Position numbers and translations under genes: made by a program
Source: Sthenelais limicola
Taxonomy: Eukaryota; Annelida; Polychaeta; Phyllodocida; Sigalionidae
Direction: 5' to 3'
NCBI GenBank assembly: GCA_942159475.1
Contig: OW804095.1
Span: 54,712,773 to 54,776,772 of the forward strand
Length of the DNA: 64,000 nucleotides
In this document: piece by piece, positions 35,748 through 47,300 of the stretch
Layout of the letters: each line of letters begins with the position of its first letter
Position numbering within the stretch: the first letter of the stretch is position 1
Notes under the pieces: generated by a model
What the model was told of the DNA's origin: nothing
Databases searched by the model: none
The model's input: only the letters and a program-made list of their open reading frames with translations

Positions 35748-38700
35748 ATTATTATTAAGTAGAAGTAAAATGCACTCTTTTAGTCTTAAAGAGGTTAATC
35801 TGTTTGTTACAATCCTGAGGTGATAACTAATATACGATCAATAAATTTATAGTACAATACAAATCTCCAATATATTACCTTAGTTACTCACAATTAATGA
35901 GGGGTGAGTCAGTACTCAAAGAGGTAAAACATAAAAAATCTAGATCATTGGTAACCTTTTAGGTTACAATAAAATGTTCGTAAATAATTACCGAGTAGTC
36001 TATACATTTCGATTTTTTCTTTAGGATTGAAATCAATGGATGAGCTCAATCAACACAAGTCGTTTTAATAACTCTTCCTTCGATCTTTAGCGCTGTATAA
36101 TGAAAAGATTTAGTACTGAAAACGGCGAAAATCTGTTATTCCCCATCTTTTTATTTTCTGGAAGCTGTGCCATCAACTGTATGACGTAATATATCTCGCC
36201 CATGCAGCGTCTATCACGCATGCGTGTACCAGTCCATGCAGTCGCGTTTTTGCCACGCGCAGTCTGGAAAAGACAATATGCAGTTAACATCGGTCGAAAA
36301 CTACAGATTTTCTACTTTGGGTTCCAATTTTTCTCTCTCCAAACTGTGTGCTAATGGATATTCCTCTATGAGGTCAGAATCTTTCGAGTCTCTATTCAAT
36401 ACATTCTTTTTCATTGGGAATTTGGTAAGCTTTTTGGCTATGATTTACCATTGATTGTTATAGTAAAAGTTAGTTTATTGTTAAGACGTAAATACACTCA
36501 CCCACGCATTAATAGGTGGGTTTCAAATAATCAGTTATCAGTCACTGCAGACTTATGTGATTCTTGGTAGCGCCTATTGCAACGGCCTATATTATAAACT
36601 TTGACAGATATCGCCTTTCAAATTAGCGGAACTTTATTTTCATTAAATCATATTTATAAATCAATAGTAAGTGTATGTCAGTGCATTAATTAGTCCCTCC
36701 TACCTGAGGTACCTAGGGTTTCATTGGCCAATCAGGTAAACGGAGGATAACCCTCGTCAGTATAAAATGGTCGTGGCAGAAGGACTACACTTTTGCGGTT
36801 CCCTAACTATTAATGGCACTTGTACCACATTTACACCAGTTTTGATGAGAACCTCTTCTCCAACAAAACCATCCCAAATTGGCAATCACAATTGCGGCAC
36901 TGCAATCCCGTTACTGGCCATTTGTTTGGGACGCTACTCAGCAACTGGCTGAGTACTTACGTCATAGCCTTATGGCAGAACATGGCAAATATATTATAAG
37001 GGGGTAAAAAGGCCTGTTACAACCTAGAACTCAACTATCATAACAGTAACATTCCCAATTAACATATGAGATATTTCGTCGTCTAAAACAAGACCTATGT
37101 TTATAATTATGCCGATTTATTAGAATATATGGTCATCTTTTTAAAGATTTGTTTCAATCTGATGACGCTAGCGAAAGTCTATGACTATGCTGTGAGGCCT
37201 GTTACACAAGAAATCCTTATGTAAAATATACATTGCTGAAATATTTGTCCTTGCTCAGGTAGGAAATTCCTACTGTCAGAATATAAAATAGCAATGCTTG
37301 TATAGCATATTCCTTCCCAAACAGTTCCTTACGAGCTGCTTAGCCAGGAAAAGTGGGCGAAGAAGGAAAATCTTAAGTAAGGATTTATATAATATATTTT
37401 TTAATTAAACAAAGATAACAATGGTAACCAGACATGTTCAGCACCCTGAAACATGTCTGTAACTATGTCCCCCGCCCATGCAACCCCCCCCCCCCCCCCC
37501 GTTACTGGTAGAGGTAGTCTAGAAATGAATCCTTTAGCACAGCACAGAAACAGTAAACAAGTTAATCCCCAGAAGGTATTTTATATTAATATGAACATAG
37601 AAATAAACCATAACCCAGTAACATAACCAGAAATGTCCCTAGAGCATTAAACCAAATGACATTATACTACACAGCAATTCGCATATATAAGTTATCAATA
37701 TGCAACATATCCCAGGATAGCGGTAAACTCCAGCGTTGGTACATGTTAATTAAAGGTGAAGGGGACAGTTTGCTTTCAGGGAGGGCGAAGAAGAAAATGG
37801 CGAGGGGTGTCTTCCGCTTGCAAAACAGCTGCCCCCCAATTCCACTACATTGCTCATTGTTTATTCATGATTGTTTCATTGCTGTTTCATTATATTATTA
37901 ACATAAGACACATTATATGCATAGCCAACACCCGACACCCGTCATAAACACCCTCTGTCACCGGACACCCCAGAGCACAGTAGAGCTCGACCCCTTCATT
38001 CTTTCGGACCTCCCCCTGCTGATGTTACACTACAACCGGGACTTCGAGTCGGGAGTTGGTTCATTATTTCCTCTTATGTACACATGGAAATCCATGCGGT
38101 AATACCACGGAAGACCTTACTAACCTCACAAATCGGCCAGTCTAGTCAAGGTAGGTTTATTTGTATTACACTTTCCCAGACTAATTTAAGATAAAGCCAG
38201 GGAGTATATAATGCGCTATATTTCTCAACAGATATTATGGAATAGTTAGCCAGTGTGGCTTTTTTGCTCCCAATGTTTAACTTTAACACATTAATACCGG
38301 ACAGCGCAAAGCAAAAGAGAGCCACAATTACAATTAAATTAAACCTAATCTTTCCGGGATTTACAATTTTCGATTTTTAATGCAGAATTATTTGTGTTAG
38401 GTTTAGTTTCAGTTTAAAGTGTTTGTAACTTTAAACATATAAATAGAGTGATTCGAGATTGCTATGTTCTGTTTTGTTGTCTTGTGAATGGAGAGTGTGG
38501 TGTTTACTTGAGTCCATGCCACGTGGATAGGAACAGCAGGAATCGATACCAACCAACACCTCGATACACATTGATGTAATGACGTTTTTTAAAAAGAATC
38601 TTGATATTTCTATTGGACCCAGGTTTCACTACCATACCCTGCCTAACATCTCCAGTAAAACAGACGATACATGTATGAAAGTTATTTACATTGAAATGTA

Positions 38701-39160
38701 ATGATAAACAACTAAAAGAATTAACATGCAAAAATGCTACTCACAGCTAAGCTTACAGCAATGGAAATCTAGACATAGCTTTTGCTTTCATTTGGACACA
38801 GATTAATGACCAATAACCGTATATCGAAGGTTGTTTTGATAATAGTTATACTGTTACATTTAGGGGACCACCAACAAAACCATATTGAAGAAAATCGATA
38901 GAGGTACCCCATTCCAATGTGTTATATAACACATTTATGTATATAAATAAATCAATAACAAACTTCCATGAACCATGCAGATTATCTTGATCATCAATGA
39001 CTATTATCCCTCGAGCCTTGATAATTAATCATTGATCATTTACAACAGTTATTTCAAAGGATTTTAGACCAAAAATAAAACAAAGGAACGTATTGAAATA
39101 GATCAATATTGTTGCAATCTGCCATAGGTAGTCCGGGATGACCAACTTTGGGTTGACGGG
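35748..39160. other. Intergenic stretch
   Basis: No gene is recognised. It includes a promoter-like segment near 36740 and a poly-C run at about 37486-37500. Short frames such as 36767-36952 and 37656-37901 have no identifiable domains. Confidence 0.55.
36728..36767 (+). promoter_or_regulatory. Candidate core promoter (CCAAT plus TATA)
   Basis: An overlapping pair of CCAAT boxes in both senses (TTGGCCAATCAG) lies about 35 bp before TATAAAATGG at 36761. The spacing is shorter than usual, but the combination is typical of Pol II promoters or retroelement LTRs. The downstream frame (36767-36952) is unrecognised, so the target is unknown. Confidence 0.35.
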
Positions 39161-39660
39161 GCTTATGTATGGAAAGCCATTTATACATATAACCCAAATG
39201 TACAGAATTTTAATAATACTTTTCCTAATCTACCTAACCATATTCCTGACTTTTTCTCAGTGAACTGGCATCCTATTTCGGGAAAATTGGCCCAGCTTGG
39301 CAGCCAATCCGGAATGTGCCTACTAGGTAGGCTATAGTGTTTTTCCGAGGTAGCAGGGTGTCTAGAGAATCAGATGCCAGCTCCAAGTGAATTAACAAAA
39401 GCTATGCCCCAGTCAGGAATTGATGAAGTCTAAGTAGAAATGATGGAAAGCGAAGATTAGCTAAATATTAAAAAGCACAATTTGGGAATTTTAGAAAGTT
39501 TCCGATTTGGTCTCTAATTCTCGGCTAACCCAGAACGAAATTCCCCAGTTCATATGCATTTTCAATGGTGAATTCGTCAGTCATTTTCCGGGTTAGCCTA
39601 CTAATTCTCCCGTTTTGGGGTTAATTCATAACATGTATAAATGGCTTTCCATACTAATGC
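39161..39660. mobile_element. TIR element with TATGGAAAGCC ends
   Basis: TATGGAAAGCCATTTATACA at 39168 and its exact inverse at 39633-39653 frame about 465 bp of non-coding DNA. Flanking sequence (GGCTTATG on the left, CATACTAATG on the right) is less symmetrical, so ends are approximate. Probably a MITE. Confidence 0.65.
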
Positions 39661-39696
39661 ATGGGACGGGTATGACGGGTATGAAAGGTATACTGA

Positions 39697-39863
39697 ATGG
39701 GAAATAAATAGAGAGAATGGGACGAGCCGGCAATAATCGAAAATTTATAGGACGAGATTCGTCCACATAAGCACGATGCCGTAGGCAGAGTGCTTATGTG
39801 GACGAATCAAGTCCTATAAATTTTTCGATTATTGCCGGCGAGTTCCATTCTATATTTATTATA
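39697..39863. repeat. Long hairpin beside a MITE
   Basis: Arms of about 60-75 bp (left through GCCGGCAATAATCGAAAA and CGTCCACATAAGCAC, ending 39774; right starting 39790 with GTGCTTATGTGGACG) pair with few mismatches around a 15-base loop. It overlaps the left end of the MITE at 39855. Confidence 0.8.
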
Positions 39864-40337
39864 TGTGCATACAAATTTGATGATATATCATCAGATATTG
39901 CTGAAAAATATCTAAAAAAAAGTCACAGAGAACCCCACTGTCCCGCTGAGAGTCCCATTAGTAGGTGCCCTAGCTGTCAGTCTGTCTGTGTGTCTCATGC
40001 AGTACATTTACTTACTGACATTGTTGAATTAAAACGTTCATATCATGGCCATTCCTTGAGCTACATTAATTCAATTTATATCATTCAAAAGAGAATTTAA
40101 TGCTCTATTTAATGATGTAGGTTTTATGATGCATTTCTATAATTATAGTACCAGAATCACGGGTGGATTACTGATCGCGGGGATTTGTTTACATTCTCCG
40201 GGAGAGCCAAAGCTCAGCGAAGCATAAAAACAGAGCTATTTTTAGACAACTACATTTCATATAGGACGCGTCCTATATGAATATTTTTATAGCACCCCAC
40301 TTATAGCACGTCTCATATAGAATGCGCGTATAATAAA
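39855..40337 (+). mobile_element. MITE with TTTATTATA ends (copy A)
   Basis: The left end TTTATTATATGTGCAT and right end ATGCGCGTATAATAAA form terminal inverted repeats. An exact 26-bp palindrome centred on AGGACGCGTCCT lies at 40256-40281. The reverse complement of the whole element recurs at 63539 to the window end. The apparent reading frame across it (39798-40100) is not conserved between the copies and is not a gene. Confidence 0.85.
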
Positions 40338-40885
40338 GATAATTATATATATAAATGAGCAGGAACGTATGTTACAATTATATAAAGATTATGATTGAAG
40401 ATATCTGAAATGTCGTGTTCACATCGGGTCTTTTCTTATTTTTTTTTTCTCTTTTGACAGGCCATGAACTCCAATATAAACATGCATGAGCAAAGTGCAA
40501 TCAATTCAAAGAAAACTTTTGTCAATAATCCAGTAGGCTACTACCATTTCATTTGATGTTATGGACTAAAAATGAATGGTGATGTCTGAGTATTTTGCAG
40601 GAGAAATTTGGAAAAATATTTTCGTTCAATTTAGCCGGTCTGCCAATCTGCCTTCTGTTAGATTGGCGTGACCCCAAGATCTTGGGTCACGTGAAAATAA
40701 GCTGTGGTACTGACAGCGTTTGGCTGTACCCCTGGCGCCATTGTGTGTTATGACCTCATAAGTGTGTCGTTAAGTTCGTTATTATATGTATACTAGACAA
40801 CTCAGGTTATAGTTTCAGAGTTAAAGAGTTAAAGAGTGGCACACAATAGTTGCACCGCTTCATACCAGGTGTCGTCCACTCTTAC

Positions 40886-42000
40886 AGTTATCCAGACATC
40901 TTCCCTCTTAACCTGTATTTTCGGGTAGGTTTAGATTACTTTCTTCCTCCCTTACCATATCTCCATTTAACACCTCATCAAGTTGTTTTTCATTCTCATA
41001 ATCACATCTCTCATTACTTTTTAACAAATGCCTTCTATTCCTTCTTAGACTACCTGCATTTTCTGTTTTAACTTCATATGAGCTGTCTCCCAACCTGCGA
41101 GTGACCGTGGCCATCATGTCCATTTGTTATCACAAACTCTAACCGTGTCATTATCTTTTAACAGAGCCAATTAAGTCCTTAGCTGATAATGATCAATTTG
41201 ACTTACAATGTTTGGAGTGTTATTTGCACCCGCACTCTTACTGAACACTCTGAGATTTGGAAAGACCGACCTGATGCATCTCCCCATCAATAATTCAGCC
41301 GGAGACTTACCACTCTCCATTTGGGCTGCCCTGTATATTAATATGGCCTTATATAAGGGTCTTCATTATCCTCTTTTGCCCTGTTTAACGTTTAACGTTG
41401 TATCGCTATTTCTGGATAATTACTGTGATAATCTACTACTATTAAATAGTTTTGCTGATTCCAGAAGAATAAATCTGCTGCTACCTTATGCCACGGCCCC
41501 AATTAGTTTCATCCTTCATGTAAGTTTTTTTGTTGGCTCACTCTGTGCATGCTTAAGGCTTATCGGACAGTTCAGGACTTGGTTCTCAATGTCACTGTTC
41601 ATGAATACGTGGCCAGTACATTACTTCCCTGGCCAACCTACCCTGTTTTTCTACTCTCAAGTGACCCGTGTGCAGATGTTTTAACATTTCTTGTCGCATG
41701 CTAACTGGAATAATGATGTGATCTCCCTTGAATATTATTACTCCATTTATAATGACCAGCTCATCTTCAAACGTTTGCTGGACAAGCTCCAGTCTTCCAC
41801 CCCTCAAGTATACAATTCTTTACTGCACATAACATTTCATCATTGTCAGTTTCTCTTGCAATTTTTTCTAGTTGTTCTTGTCAGGCTGGTACACTTGAAT
41901 ACATCATATTTACTTGGGCTTTGGGCCAAGTACAGAAATTTTCCTGGAGACTATTGGAGCTGAACATCATACATTTGAAGTTTTAACATTAATTTTTGCA
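40886..42000 (-). mobile_element. Ty3/Gypsy pol remnant
   Basis: Read on the minus strand from right to left, it contains the end of RNase H (LMLKLQMYDVQLQ then GKFLYLA, about 41900-42000), the integrase zinc-binding segment (41592-41807, LKHLHTGHLRVEKQGRLARE), part of the catalytic core (PWHKVAADLFFWNQQNYLIV, about 41400-41495), the SPAELLMGRCIRS motif (about 41250-41320) and the C-terminal RRLGDSSYEVKTEN (40908-41123). Stops, frameshifts and missing core sequence make it defective. No LTRs, gag, protease or RT were found. Confidence 0.85.
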
Positions 42001-42318
42001 ATGTTGGTGACATGTCGTGCAAAGTGTTGCTAAATACTTGTATGTCAAACCTGAACTGAATCTAACCCAGTATGCACTTTAACAGACATGTAGAGTGGCA
42101 CATGCAAATCCCCCATTGCACTACGGAAGGACAGACATTGACTATGGAGGGACACAAGTTTAAGACAGCTTATACTTGGATTATTAAAACCACTTCACTG
42201 TTATTTATATGTTCCTTAGGTGTATCAAACATGGATAGTTGAATTATAGTAAACAAAATTAGGAGGAATCTTACCAGATAAGATAGAACAAAAATATGTA
42301 CCTTTGGAGGGACAACGC

Positions 42319-42422
42319 CTCCGTAGTCATAGGGTTTATCGCTCTAACATAATGTAGAGGTAGGATATCCTCCGTAGTCATAGGGTTTATTGCTCTAACA
42401 TATAGTGTAGAGGTAGGATATC
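42319..42422. repeat. 51/53-bp tandem duplication
   Basis: CTCCGTAGTCATAGGGTTTA with GCTCTAACATA and GTAGAGGTAGGATATC occurs twice head to tail (42319-42369, 42370-42422). The copies differ by one substitution and small indels. It may derive from the flank of the adjacent Gypsy remnant. Confidence 0.9.
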
Positions 42423-42429
42423 AAAAACT

Positions 42430-43931
42430 AATTCAGGATAGTTGAATGGGTGTGTGAGGAATGCACCTATACCATTATTGAATGATTTTACTTAGTTATT
42501 AAAAGAATGCAGACTTAATTCATTGAGCTAGGGAGAATAAACAATGATCATGTTTATGTGATGAGGTAATTAAAGCGCTCGACGAGGATCTGCGTCGCAC
42601 CCGTGCCGGTGGTCGCAACGCTTCCGTGCGAGAGCGCGCGGTGAGTAGCGCCACTGGAATGACCCAGATAAAAGTATTATGGCTGCCGAGGTGAGTGCAG
42701 TGGTTGAAAATGCTAAAACCTCGGAGCTTCTGATTATACTTATATCTGTTGGCGTTTGGTATGCTAATACATAGGAATGAAATATAACTAGCGATTTGGG
42801 GGTTTTGGATTTTAAAGGTTATGGAAAAAGAAATACGTAATAATATTATAACGTAATAAAATAATGGAAGATGAGAAAATAATGCTTCCTGGACCTAATA
42901 ATCACGGGTTTTACCGTGAAACATATATACATGAAAAAATAAAGAAAAAGAGTCAGAAACAGCTCAAATGGCGACATTACGACAGGCAATTTAAAAGGTA
43001 GAAATATAAAAATACACAAATCGACCACCAAGAAAAGGTTGTTAGCTGACTCCTGATGAGTTCGCTAGCTAAAGGGACCCAGGAGGAGGTAACTACACAG
43101 ATATGGAAAAGTTCAGAGGTATTTAAAGAATTATATAAATGTGAAATAAGGTATAATACCCGTTTTTAAAGGAGTTAAATCATACCGATAGTGTAAAAGC
43201 TAACATAAGCAAGGGTAGACATTGCAGAATGTGACTTTAACAGTTGTTAATAAAATAGGGGATCAAAATAATTATGAGGAAACTAATATTATTATGGCAT
43301 TGGTGCAAATTAAATTGCCTATGTAAAATTCGTGCAAATTTGACAAAAATCAGGAGGTTTTTAATGAATATCTACAAGAAATATCAATATCAAGTATGCA
43401 AAAGTATATATGGCCAGAAAACACTTGATAAGTTCTATGTAATAAACCTATTTTTGACAGGATATAACAATAATATAAGATTTCCTTAAGCATCAAGCCC
43501 TAAAAGAGGGCTTTGGTCCAACTCGTGAGAATGGGTCATATATTATAACTGATTCTGCATAAAAGCTTTCTTTTAAGCCTGAATAACTACTCTGGTCCTC
43601 TTTTTATTGATATTGGTTTACTAACTCTAATTGTGCCTGCTCTAGGAAACTGAGTCATGTCCTGAACATATATTTCTTGTTATGATCAGAAACACTTCAA
43701 GAATCAAATACCAAAGTTTCAGAAAAATGACTCATTTTCCACTACTAGCGTTTGCCTTTAACGTTATCCACAATCATTCGAAATCAATGACCAATGGGCA
43801 ACCAGCACTAATCCAGTCTACCATCCAGTCCAACATTGAAGGTAACAAAAAATCTATAAACATATCAAATAGACGGGTACAGCAATTTAGTTTTCCTCCC
43901 TTATGATCTTTTCTCCAGGAACTCTAGGAAG
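42430..43931. other. Upstream region of the SLC22 gene
   Basis: Mainly AT-rich. A sharply GC-rich piece at 42575-42640 ends in GTGAGT and could be a non-coding first exon or promoter island. Frames at 43274-43489 and 43682-43906 are unrecognised. The SLC22 start codon is at 43932. No TATA box is evident near it. Confidence 0.45.
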
Positions 43932-44369
43932 ATGACAATGGAGAAGATGGTAGAATCGCAGGAGGAGGCTATGGTGTTTGACGATGCCATGGTCAAGCAT
44001 GTGGGAGGCTTTGGAAGGTTTCAAAAACAGTTAGTGATAGTCTATGCCGTGTTGACCATTCTCTCCGGCATTCTCTCAGCTGAGGTAGTGTTCTCCGCTG
44101 CAAAACCCAAGTTTTGGTGTGTTTCTGGCCAACATAGGCTCAACATTTCACATGATACCAATCATTTAGAGACGAATATTTGGCAAAATATGTCATCAGC
44201 ACGGACTAATAAGACTGAACCCCAAGGAGGTGTTACAAATTTGGATCAGTGTGTTGAGCAGAGTTATTACAATACTACGTCTGGAAGTGCAGAGGACGGT
44301 CAAATAAAGAAGAAATGCACAGCATGGGAGTATGATACTTCGCAGTATAAATCTACAATTGTGACTGAG
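43932..44369 (+). CDS. SLC22 exon 1: N-terminus, helix 1 and glycosylated loop
   Basis: The 146 codons cover a cytosolic start (DAMVKHVGGFGRFQKQ is typical), a hydrophobic helix at about residues 33-56, and an extracellular loop with four N-x-S/T sites, ending CTAWEYDTSQYKSTIVTE. A second ATG (MEKMVES) two codons downstream is an equally plausible start. Confidence 0.92.
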
Positions 44370-47300
44370 GTAAGTTTTGGCCACCATGGCGGTTAGCATA
44401 TGTTCTATAACATGGTGCAACCATAGTTAAAATTATAAGCAGTAGTACAATAATTTATTGGTACATTTAAAAATTGAGTTCTCAACGATGCAGATTAAGC
44501 ACACTGGTAGCTACATCCGCTTAGTTAATCAATGAAAATGCCAGAATCACATGTATAACCCCTGTGTGCAATATCAGGCTTCAGGCTTTACCTTGACTGT
44601 AAATACAGATCTATACAATACTTTATTTCATCTCATTTCACCCTTGGCCAATTGGCCTCAGGAACAGGATGATAATCAGACTTACAGAGATTGCTTAGGC
44701 CACTCTTTATGATAACTAGATTAATTAATTCAAATATGTTGTGAACCCGCAGAAGTGTGAGCTAAGGCTAGTTTCAGAAATTTAGGGCAAGAAGATTGAG
44801 TACTCTTAGAACCTTACTTTATTCTACTGTGCTACCCATATGGTTATGGTAGGATTGCATAGAATCCTGCATAGAATCCTGCAGCTTGTCTGGGGAGAAA
44901 TTGGGTACTTTGGAGATTACTTACTTGTTCTACTGCAGCTGCAGACTTGATTGTTGTGGCCTTGGCAGCTGCAGATAAGGTTGGTCATGACCTTGTCTCC
45001 TGCCCAGTTAGATGATCCATCACTGCCTATGCTGGGTACTGGCTGGGGACGCCCTCTGGAGTGATAGAACTAGGTCAATTCCAAATCAGAGTGGTGCTGG
45101 CTGCACTATGACTACAGTCAAATTACTAAATAAATCTAAAATTGCATGCTATAGTGACCATCTCACAATATCTAGAGGTTATGTCAAATGGGATGAGTAT
45201 ATCAAAGGTGAAAAAAGGGAATTATTATCAAAATTTTAATTATTTTTTAAGTGTGTAAACTTATAATTGTTTTCGTACAGTTTAACTTGGTTTGTGACAG
45301 GCACATGATGGTGCCCCTGGTGAAGTCCCTTACATTAGCGGGTAAAACAGCAGGAGGAATTTTTGGAGGATTCTTCTCCGACAGGTGAGTATTTTAATCC
45401 TTGTCTATACTGAGTGGATGCAAACGCAAGCGCCTCAAGACCTAGCTCTATTATAACAGCACACAGACCCAAGTACCAAACATTGTGGCGGATCCTAACT
45501 ACCTATTAGGACGAAAGTTGGCTCATATCCGGGGATTTTCCCTATGTTTTAAATATATAGGCATCAAAGCATGCTTTGATGTTGTTGTGTCCTCCACAAT
45601 GAATTGAATGACATTAATAACATGGGAATTCAAAGGCGATTTCCCACGTTGTGACAGGAAGAGGAGGAAAAATTCCTTGAGGGAACCTTTACAATTGGGG
45701 GAATCCACAAGGAAAATCCATAATTTTTCATGATTTATCGAGAATAAAGCATATCAAAGTAAGTGGAAAGCATGAGAAAGTGTGAAATGAGTCAAATCTC
45801 GTCCTAACCCCTTCACCCTGGCAACAATTGTTGCCAGCCCCACGTGGGCAAATCTTGCCCATTTTTGCCCATTTGGGCAAATTTGACCAAATTTGACATA
45901 GTTATAGAAATTTTGTGTAACTATGTATTATAGTGTATTTGGTATCACCATAAAGCATACATCGTGGAAATTCATTTTCTAGTATTTTTTTCCATGGCAA
46001 CTCAAGGGGGATAGAATGGTAACCATGGAAACAATGTAACAATTTAGGGCTTATTTTTATCACCTTTCCTGTCTGTATTTAGCTATTTTGAGAAATTTGT
46101 CTTTATAAAAACATTAGATTTCAAGGTCTTTGATGCCTTGATATTTTTAGGGAAAAAATATAGTTCTACTCGAAAAATCGTTTCCATGGAAACAGATTTT
46201 GATAAAATACATCAATTTTCACTCGAAATTATTTATAAATTGAAACGACTAATTTCCATTAAAACATTCACCCAAATTTGCTGAAACTCTCAATTGTTGC
46301 CAAGCATATAACAATTAGTTGAACGAATCAATTTTTTTCTGTGTTTGTCAAAGGTAACCATGGAAACAACTTAGGATATATACCCTAGGCTAATTTCTCT
46401 CAGAAAAATAATGATTTTTCAGAAATCTCCTGATATAGGCAAGTGTGGTATCAGAAATATAATTTATTGTCAAATTGGGGTATTTTTGTTACCATGGCAA
46501 CCAAAAATAGAAATTTTCTCTACTTTGTTAATACATGTGTTTTCATTTGGTTGCTATGGTAACAGCCACATATAATGTTGTAAAAACTAAAGGTAGCTAG
46601 CCATCTGCCGGAATGTTTGGTTCTCAGAACTGTGTGGATTTACAGATCCCAAGTCAGAGGTGAGGGACTGTTGTGTGCAAGTTCCAAAACCAAACATTCT
46701 ATGTTGGATCCTAACTACCTATTAGTATATGTGCATTCTACAACCGGGAGTTCCATATCTGTGATGTGATGTAGAACTAGTCCAACGGGACATTTTTATG
46801 ACGTCCCACCGTCACTCCACCTCCAAACTCCTTCTACATTTCCCGCCCGCTCCGAACTCAGTTCCATAAGTGGTTATCAAAAAGAGAAAAGAATTATATA
46901 TTGACAAACAGGCTTCTTTCCTCTGTCATATTGAACTTTGAATAATAATTGACTTGAACTCAGCTGTAACAGATTTAAGATTTAAAGCTTTGTGATGACT
47001 TCTATAATTTGCCTCTATTATGTATGGTTGTGGGCCTGATTGGCATTTACAGGTGTTTATTTCAATAAATTATTACAGGTATGGAAGGCGAGTACCATTA
47101 TTAGCCTGTGTCTTCATTCTACCCATGTGCCGGATAGCAGAAATGTTTGTTCCTTCCTTTGTCTTGTTCGCAGTGGCTTACTTCGTCAGGTGCTCTTTCC
47201 TCACTGTGCTCTACCTCAACATCTTCATTTTCAGTAAGTTTAAGTATTTGAGTCACATTAATGTTCCATTTATTTTGCGTGTCCAAGGGGGCTATTAGGG

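Noticed and set aside
39798..40100. 100-codon open frame with counterpart at 63595-63894
   Set aside because: The two share only a short stretch (LTDIVELKRSY versus LTDLVELKRSY) and lie inside inverted MITE copies, read on the corresponding strand. The frame breaks outside that stretch, so similarity is explained by DNA repeat identity.
41208..41684. 158-codon plus-strand open frame
   Set aside because: It is the antisense shadow of the minus-strand Gypsy integrase fragment.
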